Program-made: the position numbers and the translations under genes | The notes under the pieces: generated by a model | What the model was told of the DNA's origin: nothing | What the model saw: only the letters and a program-made list of their open reading frames with translations | Databases searched by the model: none | NCBI RefSeq assembly: GCF_020085105.1 | Contig: NC_058059.1 | Location: 18,975,042 to 19,039,041 of the forward strand | Reading direction: 5' to 3' | DNA: 64,000 nt | Origin: Siniperca chuatsi | Taxonomy: Eukaryota; Chordata; Actinopteri; Centrarchiformes; Sinipercidae | In this document: positions 36,976 through 49,461 of the stretch, one piece after another | Layout: each line of letters opens with the position of its first letter | How positions within the stretch are numbered: position 1 is the stretch's first letter

Positions 36976-37611
36976 ACTCTCCTGTGTTCCACTTAGTGTG
37001 GCATTGCACATTACCCAAGTTAATTCCAAACTTGACTTGCTTATGAGGAATGTGTTTTAGTGCCTTAGGTATGTTCCATATGAGTCAAATAGATTCAGTA
37101 TCTTTGAGCTACTCCAAACAAATAACCCATGCTGTGTCAGACAATATTCCTTGGGTGATATCAAAGCACGTCCACCTTAAACAGAATCCAGTATTTGACG
37201 CGGATGATTCAGAGCACTCTAAGGATATCCCTGACTTCTCACACCTTAGATAGAAGTAATGAGCTGCTTGCTTACTTCCCTTGGGGGAAACAGCTAGGAT
37301 TACAGGAAATTAGAAAAATGGCTGCAGTTTTATGGTTTTAGATGATCAGTACTTCTGCGGATTAAGTTAATCAGTGCTGATCTCTCAGTCTGTTATGACA
37401 ATAATGTATTTTTCCAGGAAGAAAGCTTACCATAAATGAAAATCACAATGATGCATTTCCTTCAAAAGTAGCCTTAATGTCCTGTGTTACAGTATGTTTA
37501 TGAATATCAGAGATCATCAGGAATATAAACAAATAAACTCACTGTCGTGCTTCTGCTGTTTTTGTTCACAGGTCCACACCTTAATTGTTTCCAGTCTTCG
37601 CTGAACTATCG

Positions 37612-37955
37612 TATGTAACGGCTAAATAACACAGAGTGAGGACTCAAAAGCACGACTCACAGGCAGTAAGGTAAAGGAAAGGTTTACTTGGTCAAAAGAC
37701 AAGGTAGAGGTCTGCAACAGGGCACTCAGTCAGAACAGGCAACCGAGTCCAAAGGAGCATAAACAAGCAGACAAAACCCAAAAGGGCAGGCGAGGGTCAA
37801 AAAACAAGGGAGGCAGGAATAGAGCTTAAATAGACAATATGACTTATGGAATTGGGAGCAGGTGTGGAGATCAGGTGATGGTGACAGGTGGTAATAAGTA
37901 CACTGAGGACTAATGCAAGACGGGGAGGGAATGGCAGGTTCTGAAATAGGCCTTT
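37612..37955 (+). repeat. Retroelement-like fragment, possibly LTR-derived
   Basis: The stretch starting TGTAACGGCTAAATAACACA has a purine-rich body (CTCAAAAGCACGACTCACAGG, GGTAGAGGTCTGCAACAGGG) and ends near GGGAATGGCAGG. It resembles fragments of fish LTR or other dispersed retroelements that I recognise only by style. No terminal repeats or coding remnants were found in it, so the class is uncertain. Confidence 0.4.
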
Positions 37956-38570
37956 TTCACTGACACAAGACATTTTGACATGCCAACAAAAAAACAAAAA
38001 CGCAGGTGCAAATAATAAAATTAACAATGGCTGAATTCCATTTAGCTGCCTCATTTTCAGGGTCCTGGTTTTGTGCATGCTGGCTCACTGTCACACTGTT
38101 ATGGCTTACTGGCCACTTATACAGAGGCAATGTTAATGTTATTAGTTACACCTGTGCTTTTCCTGCTATGACAAGTCAAAATGACAGAACAGATTAGTGA
38201 CAGCGGCAGAAAACCAGACAAAATCCAAAATCACTCCCAAAATATTATCTAGTAAACTATATTTAGCCTCTGCCATTTTCTTCCAGTGTCAGAATTCTTA
38301 GTGTGGGATGTGCACTCCATAGTGCCCTCAAAAATCCCCATGGCATGTGCGCTATTTTCTTTTAACAATCCCACAATGCAAGGTGTCGCATTTTATATGG
38401 AAGATGTAAAAACTTCTGCACCACTACAGCTGTCAGTGATGACGCACAAAAATGATGAATGTCCGATATCTCAATTTACTGCTTCCTGTAGAGTAAACTA
38501 CTGAGTCTGTTATATAGGGAACAGTGAATGAGGGAAAGAGGGAGTGATTTCAGACAGCTCAAGAGTCTAC

Positions 38571-38675
38571 AGCGGTGCTTTGAACTAAATGTTAACATCA
38601 CTATGCTAACATACTCACAGTGACAATGCTAACATGCTGATGTTAAGCAGGCATAATGTTAAATGATATTTACAG
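38571..38675 (+). repeat. Dispersed repeat rich in GCTAACATGCT
   Basis: The stretch has repeated GCTAACAT motifs (TATGCTAACATACTCACAGT, AATGCTAACATGCTGATGTT) followed by AGCAGGCATAATGTTAAATG. This arrangement is characteristic of a common fish interspersed repeat. It is degenerate and short. Confidence 0.55.
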
Positions 38676-41600
38676 GTCAAATATGTAGAAATGCTATAAT
38701 ATCTGATGGAAATTTCTGATGGACGTTTCTGTTTGCATATACATATGTATGATAACTTTAAAACCCCACCGTTCTTTCGTATATTTACTTTTCCCTTCAG
38801 TGTCCATTTTCACTCGTTGAGTCACAACATGCCATTTTACATGAGGAAGAAGGAGCCATGACTTAAATTCCTGTCATATGGGTGAAAGACATGACCTTTT
38901 TGGTGATTTTACTTGGATCTCCCAAAGTAACAGCTTTGGTTCTTTAAACAACATTGTGAAATATCTCCTCAGTATAGTTTGGAATGACTCAGGCGGTGGG
39001 ATCACTGACATTGATATAGTGTTACATTTACAATGACGCTAGACTCTGCTTGCATAGGATGATACCCATGATTGCTTGAAAGGTATTAGATTAAATGACT
39101 GAGTCTGAGTCAGATTGATGAAGGCTTATTGATTGTAATACTGACTGTATGAATGGACTACATTATAGCCCTCCTCCTTATCCTGGATACACTGTAAGTG
39201 CCCTTTTTGCCAGACCACTGAGTGGGCTGATCAGACTTAATGTCCCTCACTGAGTGACTGACTTTCCACTGTTGAAATGTTCATGCATAAGATGGAGGTA
39301 TGCAGCAGACTCCAGGCCAAAATGTATGAAATCTGCCCTTACTGTTTGATGTGGGGGTGAGAGGAGGAAAGTTTTCTGTAGGTAGACTATCTAGTGTTTC
39401 CACGAAGTGGAAAGTGTGAGAGTATGGAGAATGCTTCTGGCAGTTCAGTATTGTAGCAGCAAACAGCCTTGATAGCCTTCTGGTCAGACAAATAAATTAG
39501 CTAGCTGTTTAACGGTGGGTGATGCTGACAAGTTTCCTAAATCAATCAAAGATGTTGGAGCTGACTGTTGCTAACTTCAATTAGCATCAATTAATATAAT
39601 AACATTAGAGGCAGTGTTCAGTGGGTGTATAACTAATGTAGTATTACAGAGGCTTTTGCATGCATCCAGGGACAAAATGCCATATCATATGCAATGCATT
39701 GCACAGTTTAGAATACAGTACATGTAGTTTAAGAGAGCACTCCAACCCATATTGTTTGAATCCACTAAGTGCACTCTTTGCCATTAATACGTCATCTAGT
39801 CATGCCAGAAGAGATCAGATAATTAGCAACCAATATTTCTTGCAGTTACAGGAATGACCAAGCACAACAAGCACTGTGAGGAAGGAGCAACGAGGCACCA
39901 GCTGTTTGAGAGATGCTGTGTTAAGGTGGGCTGAGTTATCTGTGTGTTCATAAGATTGAAATAAGATTTTGTTTTAAAGAAACTGATCAGCTTAAACCAA
40001 TTTTCAACCAGATTTTAGATCCTGCTGCAAGAAGACGCTGTTCATCACACTGCTACCTTCCAATAAAAGAAAATGAGCTTCTGATTATTCCCAAGAATCC
40101 TACTAAACACCTAAAGAAAAAAAAGAAAAGAAAAAGAAAAGGTACTCCAATATCCATCTGTATTTCTGAATAATGGATTTCTTAAAATCCAATTTTCACA
40201 TATTTCATAAAATCTTTTTTTTTTTTGCGTTGAAGAGTACACTCAGTCCTTGGATGACTATGAAAGGAATCTCACCTGTACCAGTACAAATGACCCCGGT
40301 GGTGCTTTTCTTCTTTTGGCAAAAACAACCTTTTGCCTCATTCAGGTGCGTGTTGTTGTATTTGCTTGATTTGACTATCTGTCTATCACGCTGGCAGGCA
40401 GAAAACTCCTGAGCTTGACAAAGTGAAGAGATGTGCCCTGAAAGGAAAGTAGTCTTGTTTTTGCAACCAACGACACCTGTGAAATACATGGTTCCACACT
40501 CCAAACACACACACAATTTTGAATTGCAAATGAAAGCAATTACACAGCAAAACTCTTGGGTTATTTAGCGTGTTACTTTTTCCCCAGCTGCCAGGTAATC
40601 CGACAAATTAGTCTCAGCTGTCCCTTCTTCTTCTCTGGGGGGAATATTTTTCTCTTCTCCGTGGCTCCTGAGATCTCAGGCTTGCTCCAGCATGAACTCA
40701 CATACACACACATGCAAGCACACGTCAGAAGCCTCTCCACTGCCTGGGGCACACATGGCAGCGATATCTCATCTAAACTCCAGTTTAACAGACCTCTCTT
40801 TTCACACACAGAGAGCACCCAGGGAGTGGTTAAAGACTTAAGCATCATGCTCACTAGACAAACTAAAGTAGGTGGTGGTATGTTCCAGCTTAACATAGAG
40901 TCACACTGCTAGCATGGCTAAAACATAAAAGCAGGTTTTAGGTAGAAACACAGACATTTATGGTTGATCCTAACTTACACTACAGTACTGTATGAGATAA
41001 CAGATACAGTATATTCCAATGTCGTATAATTATCCCGCCAAATACTGCAAAGTTTACAATAAGATTTGAATGGAAGTTATCTTAACTCCAACAGTTACCG
41101 TATGCATGTTTGATTGATGTTTTTCGGTGAAATTAGATTTTAGTAACATTCTCAGAGTGAGCAGGATATTCTCACTTATATCATTAAATGTGTGATGTCT
41201 CTCCCGTACATGCCTAATCATCACGTTTGCACATCTAAAACCTGGAGCAGTGAGCTCTGGACCTCTCAGCAGCACTGACAGCTGTGAGGCATATGCTGCT
41301 GTGGTTGCGGCAGATGCCAGAAAACGCAATTGCACATCCACTGGATGTCGTTAGATGGTAAAGACACTTCCATTGCCACATGAACGAATGCAGAATCAGG
41401 GCCATTACTTTGTTCCAGTAGGTTTGGGACAAACAGAAACTACATTTCTCACTTAAAACTAAGCTGCGCAAACAAGTATAATTAGCAGCTTTAAAATTAT
41501 GATAAAATGTGCAGTAACCCTCACTAAACTCACAATCATAAGAACTATATTCATCATTGGCATTTTTGTCTTGATGGCCCAGCCTTGTCTGGGGGAAAGA

Positions 41601-42323
41601 TCAAACCAGTTAGTGTGGAAAGGTATATTTATGGTGCAAGTAAGAGAATAAAATGATAAAGTGAAACTAGCAAAAGATATATGTATATCCACTTTCTAGG
41701 TGCAATGAGACATCCAGCTTTAGACAGCTTCGTCGGCCATGGAATCTTTCATCTTCTTATTCTGAGTACCTTAAGGAAATTGAGAAAGGGAATGATTGCA
41801 AGAGAATATTAACCAATATTGGCTGTTAGAGGAGGCATAACTCCCCAATATAGAGCAGTATTTTCTCTCTCATCTCCCCAAACACAACAGAGATGTGAAA
41901 AGAGAAGAGCACATGACAAAGTAGTCATTGGGGCATTGAGGGGATCGGCTATTGAGTAGAAAAGAGCACATTAAGCTAATGGATGAAGCCAATGGACTGC
42001 TCTTCAACCCCCACAGCCTCCAAACACCATCTACAACCTATGTGCACTAATGTAACATCCAGCCAAGGCATGCTGGACAAATGCACTCCTCCCTAAGAGA
42101 CTATATGGGATGCTTTTATGGGTGCATTTTGGAAGAGAATACTCTCCTGAAGGAGCTCGAGTCTGAGGTCTGAGAAAGGTTCATATCAGCTACTGACTGA
42201 AGTATTCTTAGAAAAACAGTAAGTCACATTCTCAAATGTCAGTATATCTTAACGCAATAACGTTATCATGAAACCCAATGGACTGTGTGTCAAAACATTC
42301 ACCCTTCAGTGCTCTTCAGTGCT

Positions 42324-42985
42324 CTTTTAAAGGAATACTCCGCCAAAAATCTCTTTTGCCATCGCATGTAGGCTTGAAAGGTGGTTCTGAAAAGTTTATA
42401 GCTTGCTCCTTCATGAAGGACAGCAGCTGTAGTCAGATTCCCAGCAGCATTCACGGCAAAGGAAAGTGTCAATACACATCAAAACATCCATAGAAACTTC
42501 TTAAACCACTTCTGCAGCATTTTGTCTTTTGATCATTTTGCCCCAGTTTGTGCCTTTCCTGTATTACCGCTACATTGGAGTCACAGAGCTAAGCATCCGA
42601 GTTTCAGAAAAATAAATACTAACAGGTATTTCCAGAATCTTCAAAGACTCTTCTAAACATCTGGGTGAACGTTTGCTGTTCAATTATGTCATTACTTTGC
42701 TTATAAATTGCTAAATATACTAGCTTCAAAGCTAGGAGGAGACCATAGAGCTTTGTTGTGGAGAAGCAAGAGTGTTTAGAACATACTAAACATAGGATCG
42801 GCTGCGGAGAAATGGATTAGGAGTAGCACAAGAAGTTTCTATTGATGTTTTGTTGCTTTTTTGTTGTACTTCTGGGTCACTGTTGGAATTCATTGTGAAG
42901 GAGCAACCTACAAACTTTTCAGAGCCACCTTTCAAGCCTACAGGTGGTGAGTGTTCAAAAGGTCGATTTTTGATGAATTTGTCAA
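42324..42985 (+). mobile_element. Foldback-type element with about 45-bp near-terminal inverted repeats
   Basis: GTAGGCTTGAAAGGTGGTTC at 42368 onward (to about 42412) is repeated inverted at 42897-42941 with few mismatches. Outward of these arms both sides carry a CAAAAATC motif, and the left end reads TTTAAAGGAATACTCCGCC, a recognisable fish repeat terminus. The interior has no transposase. The size is about 660 bp. Confidence 0.65.
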
Positions 42986-45426
42986 CAGAAATAAACCCTT
43001 TTTTTAATGTTTAGGGATATTTGATTATACAATTGAAGGCACACCAAGAGGACAGAGAAACTTCCCTCTCAGTAAAGACAAGGACAAAGGCAGCATCATG
43101 AGACATCACGTTATTTTAGAGCTGAAGTGTGACAGCAGAGGCCTCATGGGATTCTGGAAACCGAGCAGAATTATTGATATGTGGTTAGTTTTGGTGACAT
43201 GCCCATAGGGAAGGTCGAGTCACCTTGATTCATGGTGGGCTGACAGCAGGTTGTGCAACAGATACTCTACTGAAGCAGTTTCTCTCGAAAGCTGATGATT
43301 TAACCATGAAAGCAAATTGTTGGTTCATGGAAGGCAAACAACATTTGCCGCCCGACTTTGATGTGAGTTTTGTGTTGAGCTCATTTTATGACAGCCTCTT
43401 ACTTCCTGTAACATCCCCTGAGTTTGCTTCCAGTGGCTAACCCGTTTGGGCAGCGGATGCAGAAAGGATAACATCCACACTGGCATACTGAAACAGGATT
43501 CTGAATTGATGATAATGCTCGTCAGCTTTTACTTGTATATGTCCCACGGTTTGATGTGAATAATTAGCAAAGCTACAATTGGACAGAATCACCAGAATAG
43601 GCTGCTTTCGTTGCCCAGTGTGATTAAGGACTGGCATCTCTTTTGTCAGCCTTCAAAGTGCCCTTTACTCATCCAGCTGGTATGTTGTTAGCAGTCAGGC
43701 TTGTTGGCTTTTAGTGTGATGCTCGCCACTGAATGCCTTACACTTCAGAGTCAAAGGTTATGGGGGCAGTCGACCATAGGAAATTCCTTCCTTCCTGGTT
43801 AGTGAATTACAGGTCTAGGTTAAGAAGAAAATGGATACTTAGTCACTTATTTTCTCCGACCTAAGGGCTCTTGTGAAGTCCGGATATGGGTATTATCCTG
43901 TTCCTTCTACTTTCAAAATAAAAGCTGGGACAGTGGCATTTTGTAACGACCAGATGGAGAAAAAGAACAGTATTTGGCGTCCGTATCGTCTTAAAAATCT
44001 AAATGTGTTGATACTAAATTACTAAAATCACATTCAATTTGTTGGCAAACAATCTGATTTTTAAGTCATTTTGGCAGAGTAATGGCAGAGTAATTTTGAG
44101 AGTCAAATTAATTTAAAAGTAGTTACTGGCTATATATCATAGCGGCTGTGTTAGCTTAGTGTTAACTTCTATTTCCAGTGTGATTTTCTCAACCAGATGT
44201 AGGGTTTTATTTATTTTTCCATTTTATGAATAATTTTAACAGAGAAAAGGATTAGAACCATTATAAGAAAAACATTCATGAATGAGGCTCATTGTCACTT
44301 CTGAGCTGAATGCTACACTCAATCTAATGAGCCTGATATGGGGTGGTTGGGTTAGTGTGATCTGATCTGACTCCATGTGGGATTCAAAAAAACTAATGGT
44401 TCAAACAAATACTACTAATAATATTGCTAAATTATTATGGGCAGTGTCTACATTTGGAATGACAGCATTTTCAGAATAGGCGTGGTGAAAATCCAACATA
44501 CTGGTATAAATAAACAAGGCGACAGTAAGGGGATCAGATAATTGAAATTGTAGGCTAAACGAGAAGACATATAGGCAAAAAATAGGTAATGTACGCTTAT
44601 CACTCTTTACAGAGGAGCAATACATTCAAACCCTGATTTTCTTCCTTGTGTGCACTTTAACTTTGAAAAAGACATGACCCTGACATTCAGATGTGGGTGT
44701 GTCCAGTTGCAGTATTGCTAGTCAAAAATGGTTGGCAAGCAACCTCTTGAGATCTCAAGTGCTCAGAAGCTGCCAAGACAGCTGGAGAAAATTGAGAGTG
44801 CAGACTCAGAAACGAACTTGCGCATGATCGGGATTGCATGCTCAAACCTGACAAATCTGTGCCTGTGCGCTCTCAAATGTCGACTTGCTGACTGAGTTGC
44901 GCTCAGAACTTGTTTTGCACTCTCTCAAATCTTTTGTCGTCAATATATTTCCATATTGGCAAGCTAATCTTAGTTTTACATGCCCTTGGGGGACTATAAT
45001 CGTAATAAAGTCCATGCATTGGGGAATGAGGCCAACATGGCCAGGAGCGGCCTATCACATTCATATTAGTATTGCAACTGCAGGCAGAGAACAGACAACA
45101 CAGACAGATGTGAGAGCAAAACAACATGGTGGAGGCTCTCTCACCTCAGCCACTTATTTCTAGATGAGAAGAAGATCAATACAGTTAGTGAGATTTATTA
45201 CAGCGAGGAGCAGAGGTATCATTTACACTGAGAGCAGGACAGTGTTTTAATGTTTTTTTTCTTTCATTCAGTCTTGTTTCTACTTTGTTGAAAATATCTC
45301 TAATGCTTTTTCTGAGCCAGGGAAAGCTTTTAACTTCTTTATTTCATCATGTGATGACAATTGCTACTGTGACTACAGTGTTTTTGTTATTGATATTTTT
45401 AGCGGGAACTTTTAAGAAATGATTTG

Positions 45427-45440
45427 AGTCTCAACAAAAC
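45427..45440 (+). repeat. Left 14-bp target-site duplication
   Basis: AGTCTCAACAAAAC at 45427-45440 is repeated exactly at 45663-45676, on either side of the palindromic insertion. Confidence 0.85.
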
Positions 45441-45662
45441 GTAGAAAGGGTTTCAGTCGTAGTCATCTGGACACTGTTTTCAGAATCAAGACGTTTCGGC
45501 TCCCATCCGGAAGTCATTCTCAATTGTGTAATGACTTCAATTGAGAATGACTTCCGGATGGGAGCCGAAACGTCTTGATTCTGAAAAAGTGTCCAGATGA
45601 CTACGACTGAAACCCTTTCTTCGATAGAACACTCCTGGGGGAATGAGGGACTACACCGTCTT
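45441..45662. mobile_element. 222-bp palindromic insertion, probable inverted retroelement copy
   Basis: Left arm 45443-45526 (84 nt) and right arm 45538-45620 (83 nt) are reverse complements differing by one inserted base; the loop is 11 nt. A 42-nt unpaired tail (45621-45662) completes the insert, which is flanked by an exact 14-bp direct repeat. Variable-length duplications of this size point to target-primed reverse transcription rather than a DNA transposon. Short inverted copies are known for Penelope-like elements. The motif GAGCCGAAACGTC, preceded by a small stem (CTTCC/GGGAG with a GGAT loop), is reminiscent of Penelope hammerhead sequences, but the CUGANGA core is not intact. The element family is inferred and not shown. 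Confidence 0.7.
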
Positions 45663-45676
45663 AGTCTCAACAAAAC
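45663..45676 (+). repeat. Right 14-bp target-site duplication
   Basis: This is an exact copy of 45427-45440 and marks the right edge of the palindromic insertion. Confidence 0.85.
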
Positions 45677-45884
45677 AAAAACCAATTCAATCATGAAAGT
45701 CTAACTGAAAGAACTTAAAGAGGGGCTAGAGAGTTATGATAAAATCAATTTATTTGATATAGGGTGCACGATATTCCCAAAAAAGCAGAAGAGATATATG
45801 GCGAGACTTTGGTAATTGTGAAATTTTTATTTTCTATAAGAGTAGGGTATCAAAGCACAGTACTTTTTTGGTACTGACCAGTGT

Positions 45885-46000
45885 TAAGTTTGCTACCTGA
45901 TTTTGACTTAGTCTTAGCCTTAGTCCTTTGACAAAAATATAAATTAGAAAATTATGTGTGCATTTTTAATATTTATGTGTTCTAAACATTCTGACTGTGT
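45885..46000 (+). repeat. Dispersed-repeat fragment (AGTCTTAGCCTTAGTC)
   Basis: The phrase TTTGACTTAGTCTTAGCC with CCTTTGACAAAAATAT resembles a fish hAT-type repeat terminus. The stretch to about 46770 might be its body, but I could not find the other end. Confidence 0.3.
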
Positions 46001-49000
46001 TCAAACAGAGCGCAAAGCAAATTTTAGAGGCGGTGCAAAGTCAATTAAAAGACGCGAGTAAATGCGAAGACACGACCATGTGAGATGAAATTGTGAAACA
46101 TTTTAATATGCTTCACAAATGTACAGAGACGAAAGGAAAAAGGAGAGAGGCTGGAGGGAAATAACAGAAAGAACTGTAGTTTCTGAACACAAAAACACAG
46201 GCACACTCCCACAAACATGGTCGGCGTGTCACTTGCTAGCTAGCTTACAGCTAACGTCTGTACAGTTGGTACGCAAATAAACACAAACGGTGCAGCTTGA
46301 TTTTCTCACTTGTTCACTATTCACTGTCTGAGTTTAGCTTGAGACGAGTAGATTACATGTCGGATATTATTAACACTAAACGTTCGTTGTAGCGAACATC
46401 AAGAGGAAGACTTAGATGGTTGAAAGCCCCTAATTTCTACCAATACTGTATGAACATGAAAGATAGCCAACTGTAAGCAACTTTAAAGCTACATCCACAG
46501 CTCTTGATAACGTTATGTAAAGCTTACATTTTTATGGATGTCAGCATGCTGCCTTGCCTGCTTTTGTGGTTTGGCCCAGCTGTTTAGTTGCGGCTTCTTA
46601 TCTTATTTTCAGTGGGATTACGGAAGCATTTAGTAGTGGTTAGCTTTTCATCCCATAATCGGTAGCTAACATTAGCCTAATGAAAGAGACATAATCGTAC
46701 AAAAATGAAAGAAGCTGGTGACACAAGTCAAGCAGCTAAATCAACTTCTGAAGAGGAGATATTCTGGGCAGATACATTTTATTAATAAGGAGTTACAGTG
46801 TGTGATTCTGCATATGCATGCAGGTAACTGAATAAGACTTTGCATTAAAACAGTAATTTTTCCATTCATCCGTCTTTCTCATTATCGTTATTTTATTTGT
46901 TGATACTTTTGTATTGTAATGTCATAGTTTTCGTAAACATAATGAACACTGGGACCGACCCCAATGTGTCCGTGGCACAGAGTAAGTACCGAAAGCTGGC
47001 ATCAAGTGTCTGACCAGATTTGGCAACAGCAGTCAAAATCTTACAGTGTATTTCTGGCATCTCCAGGCCACAGTCTCTCATTTATACCTGACTTAATGTG
47101 CATTTTGTAGATGGTTTGTGACTGTCTGTAATATGTTAACACCAGGCATTAACCTTTCCCTCAGCAGTTTGCCATATCATCATATCCTCTCATTAACATT
47201 TGTTGTTAATTCCCTATCGCTCGTGTATTGCATTCAGCAATATCTTGACGGACAGCTTGTTTAAGCTGCTCTACTATGCAGGCTAAAGAAACAGCGCCTT
47301 TTAATTTGATTGTTAACATAGTCAAATGTGTCCCTGACCACTTCCGGAGGTGGTTTGGGCACTCCATTCTCAATGTGTCTTAAGTGCATTTATGCCTTTT
47401 GGTTAAGTGCTTTCTGGTTACAACCAAGGCCCATGTTAATACCAGGTAATTGGGTTCACAGAGTGCTCCAAAACACTCCTTGGCTAATGGTTTGAGACAG
47501 AAATTGGTTACCAAACATCTCAAAGGACTGCATCTGAAAAACACTGGCACATTTACAGAAATGTTGATTAGTGTGCGTTGTCCTTATTAATAAATACATG
47601 AAATGAAATAAATATTTATTTGATGCATATTTTATGTGATGAGTTGCTACACTGGGGAAAAACAGCTATTAATTTTTAAACTTCTGCCTGTGGACTGGAG
47701 GCGTTTAAAGATTGGAGACTCTGAACTTAGATATGACAATAAAACTCATAACCCTGAGGTTTAACATCTGTAGGCTGTTTCATAATATCATTTATGGTTT
47801 CTAACCTTACTAACCTTACTTGTTACTTACTTGATGCTTTTGCAGGAAAAGTTTCTGCTAGTGTTGCGCTACAAAGAAGATTCAAGATTTAAAATAAGGA
47901 TTATATACAGTATCTTAAAGCTGTCTGTGCATTAACCACTGGGAGGTGCCATGTCATCTTCACCAATGTTGGAGGAATGAAAGCCTTGGAAGAAAAGTTG
48001 TGGGTGTCAAATTATTGGACACAGAAGAACTGATTCCCAGTGCCCACTGACTGATGGCCTTGGGCTTTTGTTGTCTGCTTGTTTGGATGCTCTCTTTGGT
48101 GCAAACTCACATTGGGAAAAGTGTAGTCATCCACTGAGGACTTTTGATCACTTGTGTGCCAGTCAGAGAGCCAGAGAGCTCAGTATGTGATAATTGTGAT
48201 ACTGTATTCACTAATGGCACTGGGTAAGCTTTGAATACAAGCATCCACCAAAATGCAAAGCAACTGCATGCGTCACTTTCCATTATAGCGTCTGTCCTAA
48301 AGCAGTGAAGACCGTTGTCCCTGCTGAACAAAGAAACAAGCACGTGTCAAAATGTAGGTGTTATTATTTCAGTGGTTATTACACTTTCACAGTGTACAGG
48401 CCTATTCCTACCTAAACTTGTGTTTAATCAAATCACCCCGTGTTGGCATGCAGCAAACCTGGGGCAGGTCTTCCAGCAAAGGAGTGGTTTTCTGAGGCAA
48501 AATATAAATAAGCTGACATGCAAGGGCATAATTTACACTTGGGATGGTGGGGGCATGATCCCCTTACTTTTCAAAATCAGGATTTTGAATAGTGAGTTTA
48601 TAGTTTCAGGTTGATTTTCTTAATAAAATCTCTCTGAACAGTGTCTTCTGTGTCCAGCCACCATAGTCCGGATAAGAGAAGATCTGAGATGACAAAAATG
48701 TTGATACACCTTCAGTTAATACCATAATTAGCTTAATGAACAGCAGCTTGGTGGCCTTTATTGGCCCTGGGTTTCGCCTCTCAGGCAACGTACAGCCTGC
48801 TCTACCTAACTGGCATCGTTGGGGCTGTATGCAGCCTGAAAGGAATACCTGCAGTCATTACTCAGGCCTGAAAAAGGATCTCCCAACTTCATTTTCTGGG
48901 TTAAAAAATGTTTAACCTACATTTCGATTTACAGTTAATATTCTCCTAAAAACAAGCTGTAATTGAACATCAGTAAAACGCAGAGCTCTTTGTACTAAAG

Positions 49001-49227
49001 ACCCAAATACATTACTAATGCACAGCATTATCTATCAGATGTCTGTAAGAGTATAAGAGGAAAATAAAAATGATTTTAAGTAGGGCTACATGCCTGAATC
49101 ATACAGAGGTTGACATATAATTTCAGTTTTTTTACATTACCATTATTATGGAAAGCACAATAACCACTTTAAACATAGTTTGTTTGATTTAAATGTGTAG
49201 AAATGCAGAAAACAGAATATCTATAGA

Positions 49228-49461
49228 GTCATATATTTCCTGTAAGGAGTTGGTAGAGACCAAAATCTTGGACTTACATTCATTAGGTGGCCAGACACAA
49301 AACTCCAGATGAATGCAAATATTGCTCTGTATTCTGCTGGATGTGTAAATAGGTAACTGTTTGCTAACAAGATTGCTATATCTACTTAATGCATCAGAGT
49401 TGTGTTAACAACTTGTTTCCGCTGTCTTCAAGTGGCCAAAAATTTTTTATTGCAGGTTTAA
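49228..49461 (+). repeat. 3' part of a TIR element (TTAAAGCTGCA family)
   Basis: The fragment runs from TTTCCTGTAAGGAGTTGG to TGCAGGTTTAA at 49451-49461, whose reverse complement matches the 5' terminus at 35443 in 10 of 11 bases. Internal motifs include CTCCAGATGAATGCAAAT and CTTCAAGTGGCCAAAAA. It is 5'-truncated and complementary to the fragment at 35443-35745. Confidence 0.6.

Larger units (their letters stand above)
34476..42323. other. Gene-poor interval, central part
   Basis: Apart from the repeat fragments listed separately, I see no exon, RNA gene or promoter that can be supported here. ORFs of 100-118 codons (for example at 40205-40516 and 40556-40912) overlap on opposite strands, begin in simple sequence and show no domain-like composition. 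Confidence 0.55.

Noticed and set aside
40205..40912. ORFs of 103-118 codons on both strands
   Set aside because: They overlap on opposite strands, start in simple sequence and show no recognisable motif; chance ORFs in a gene-poor interval.
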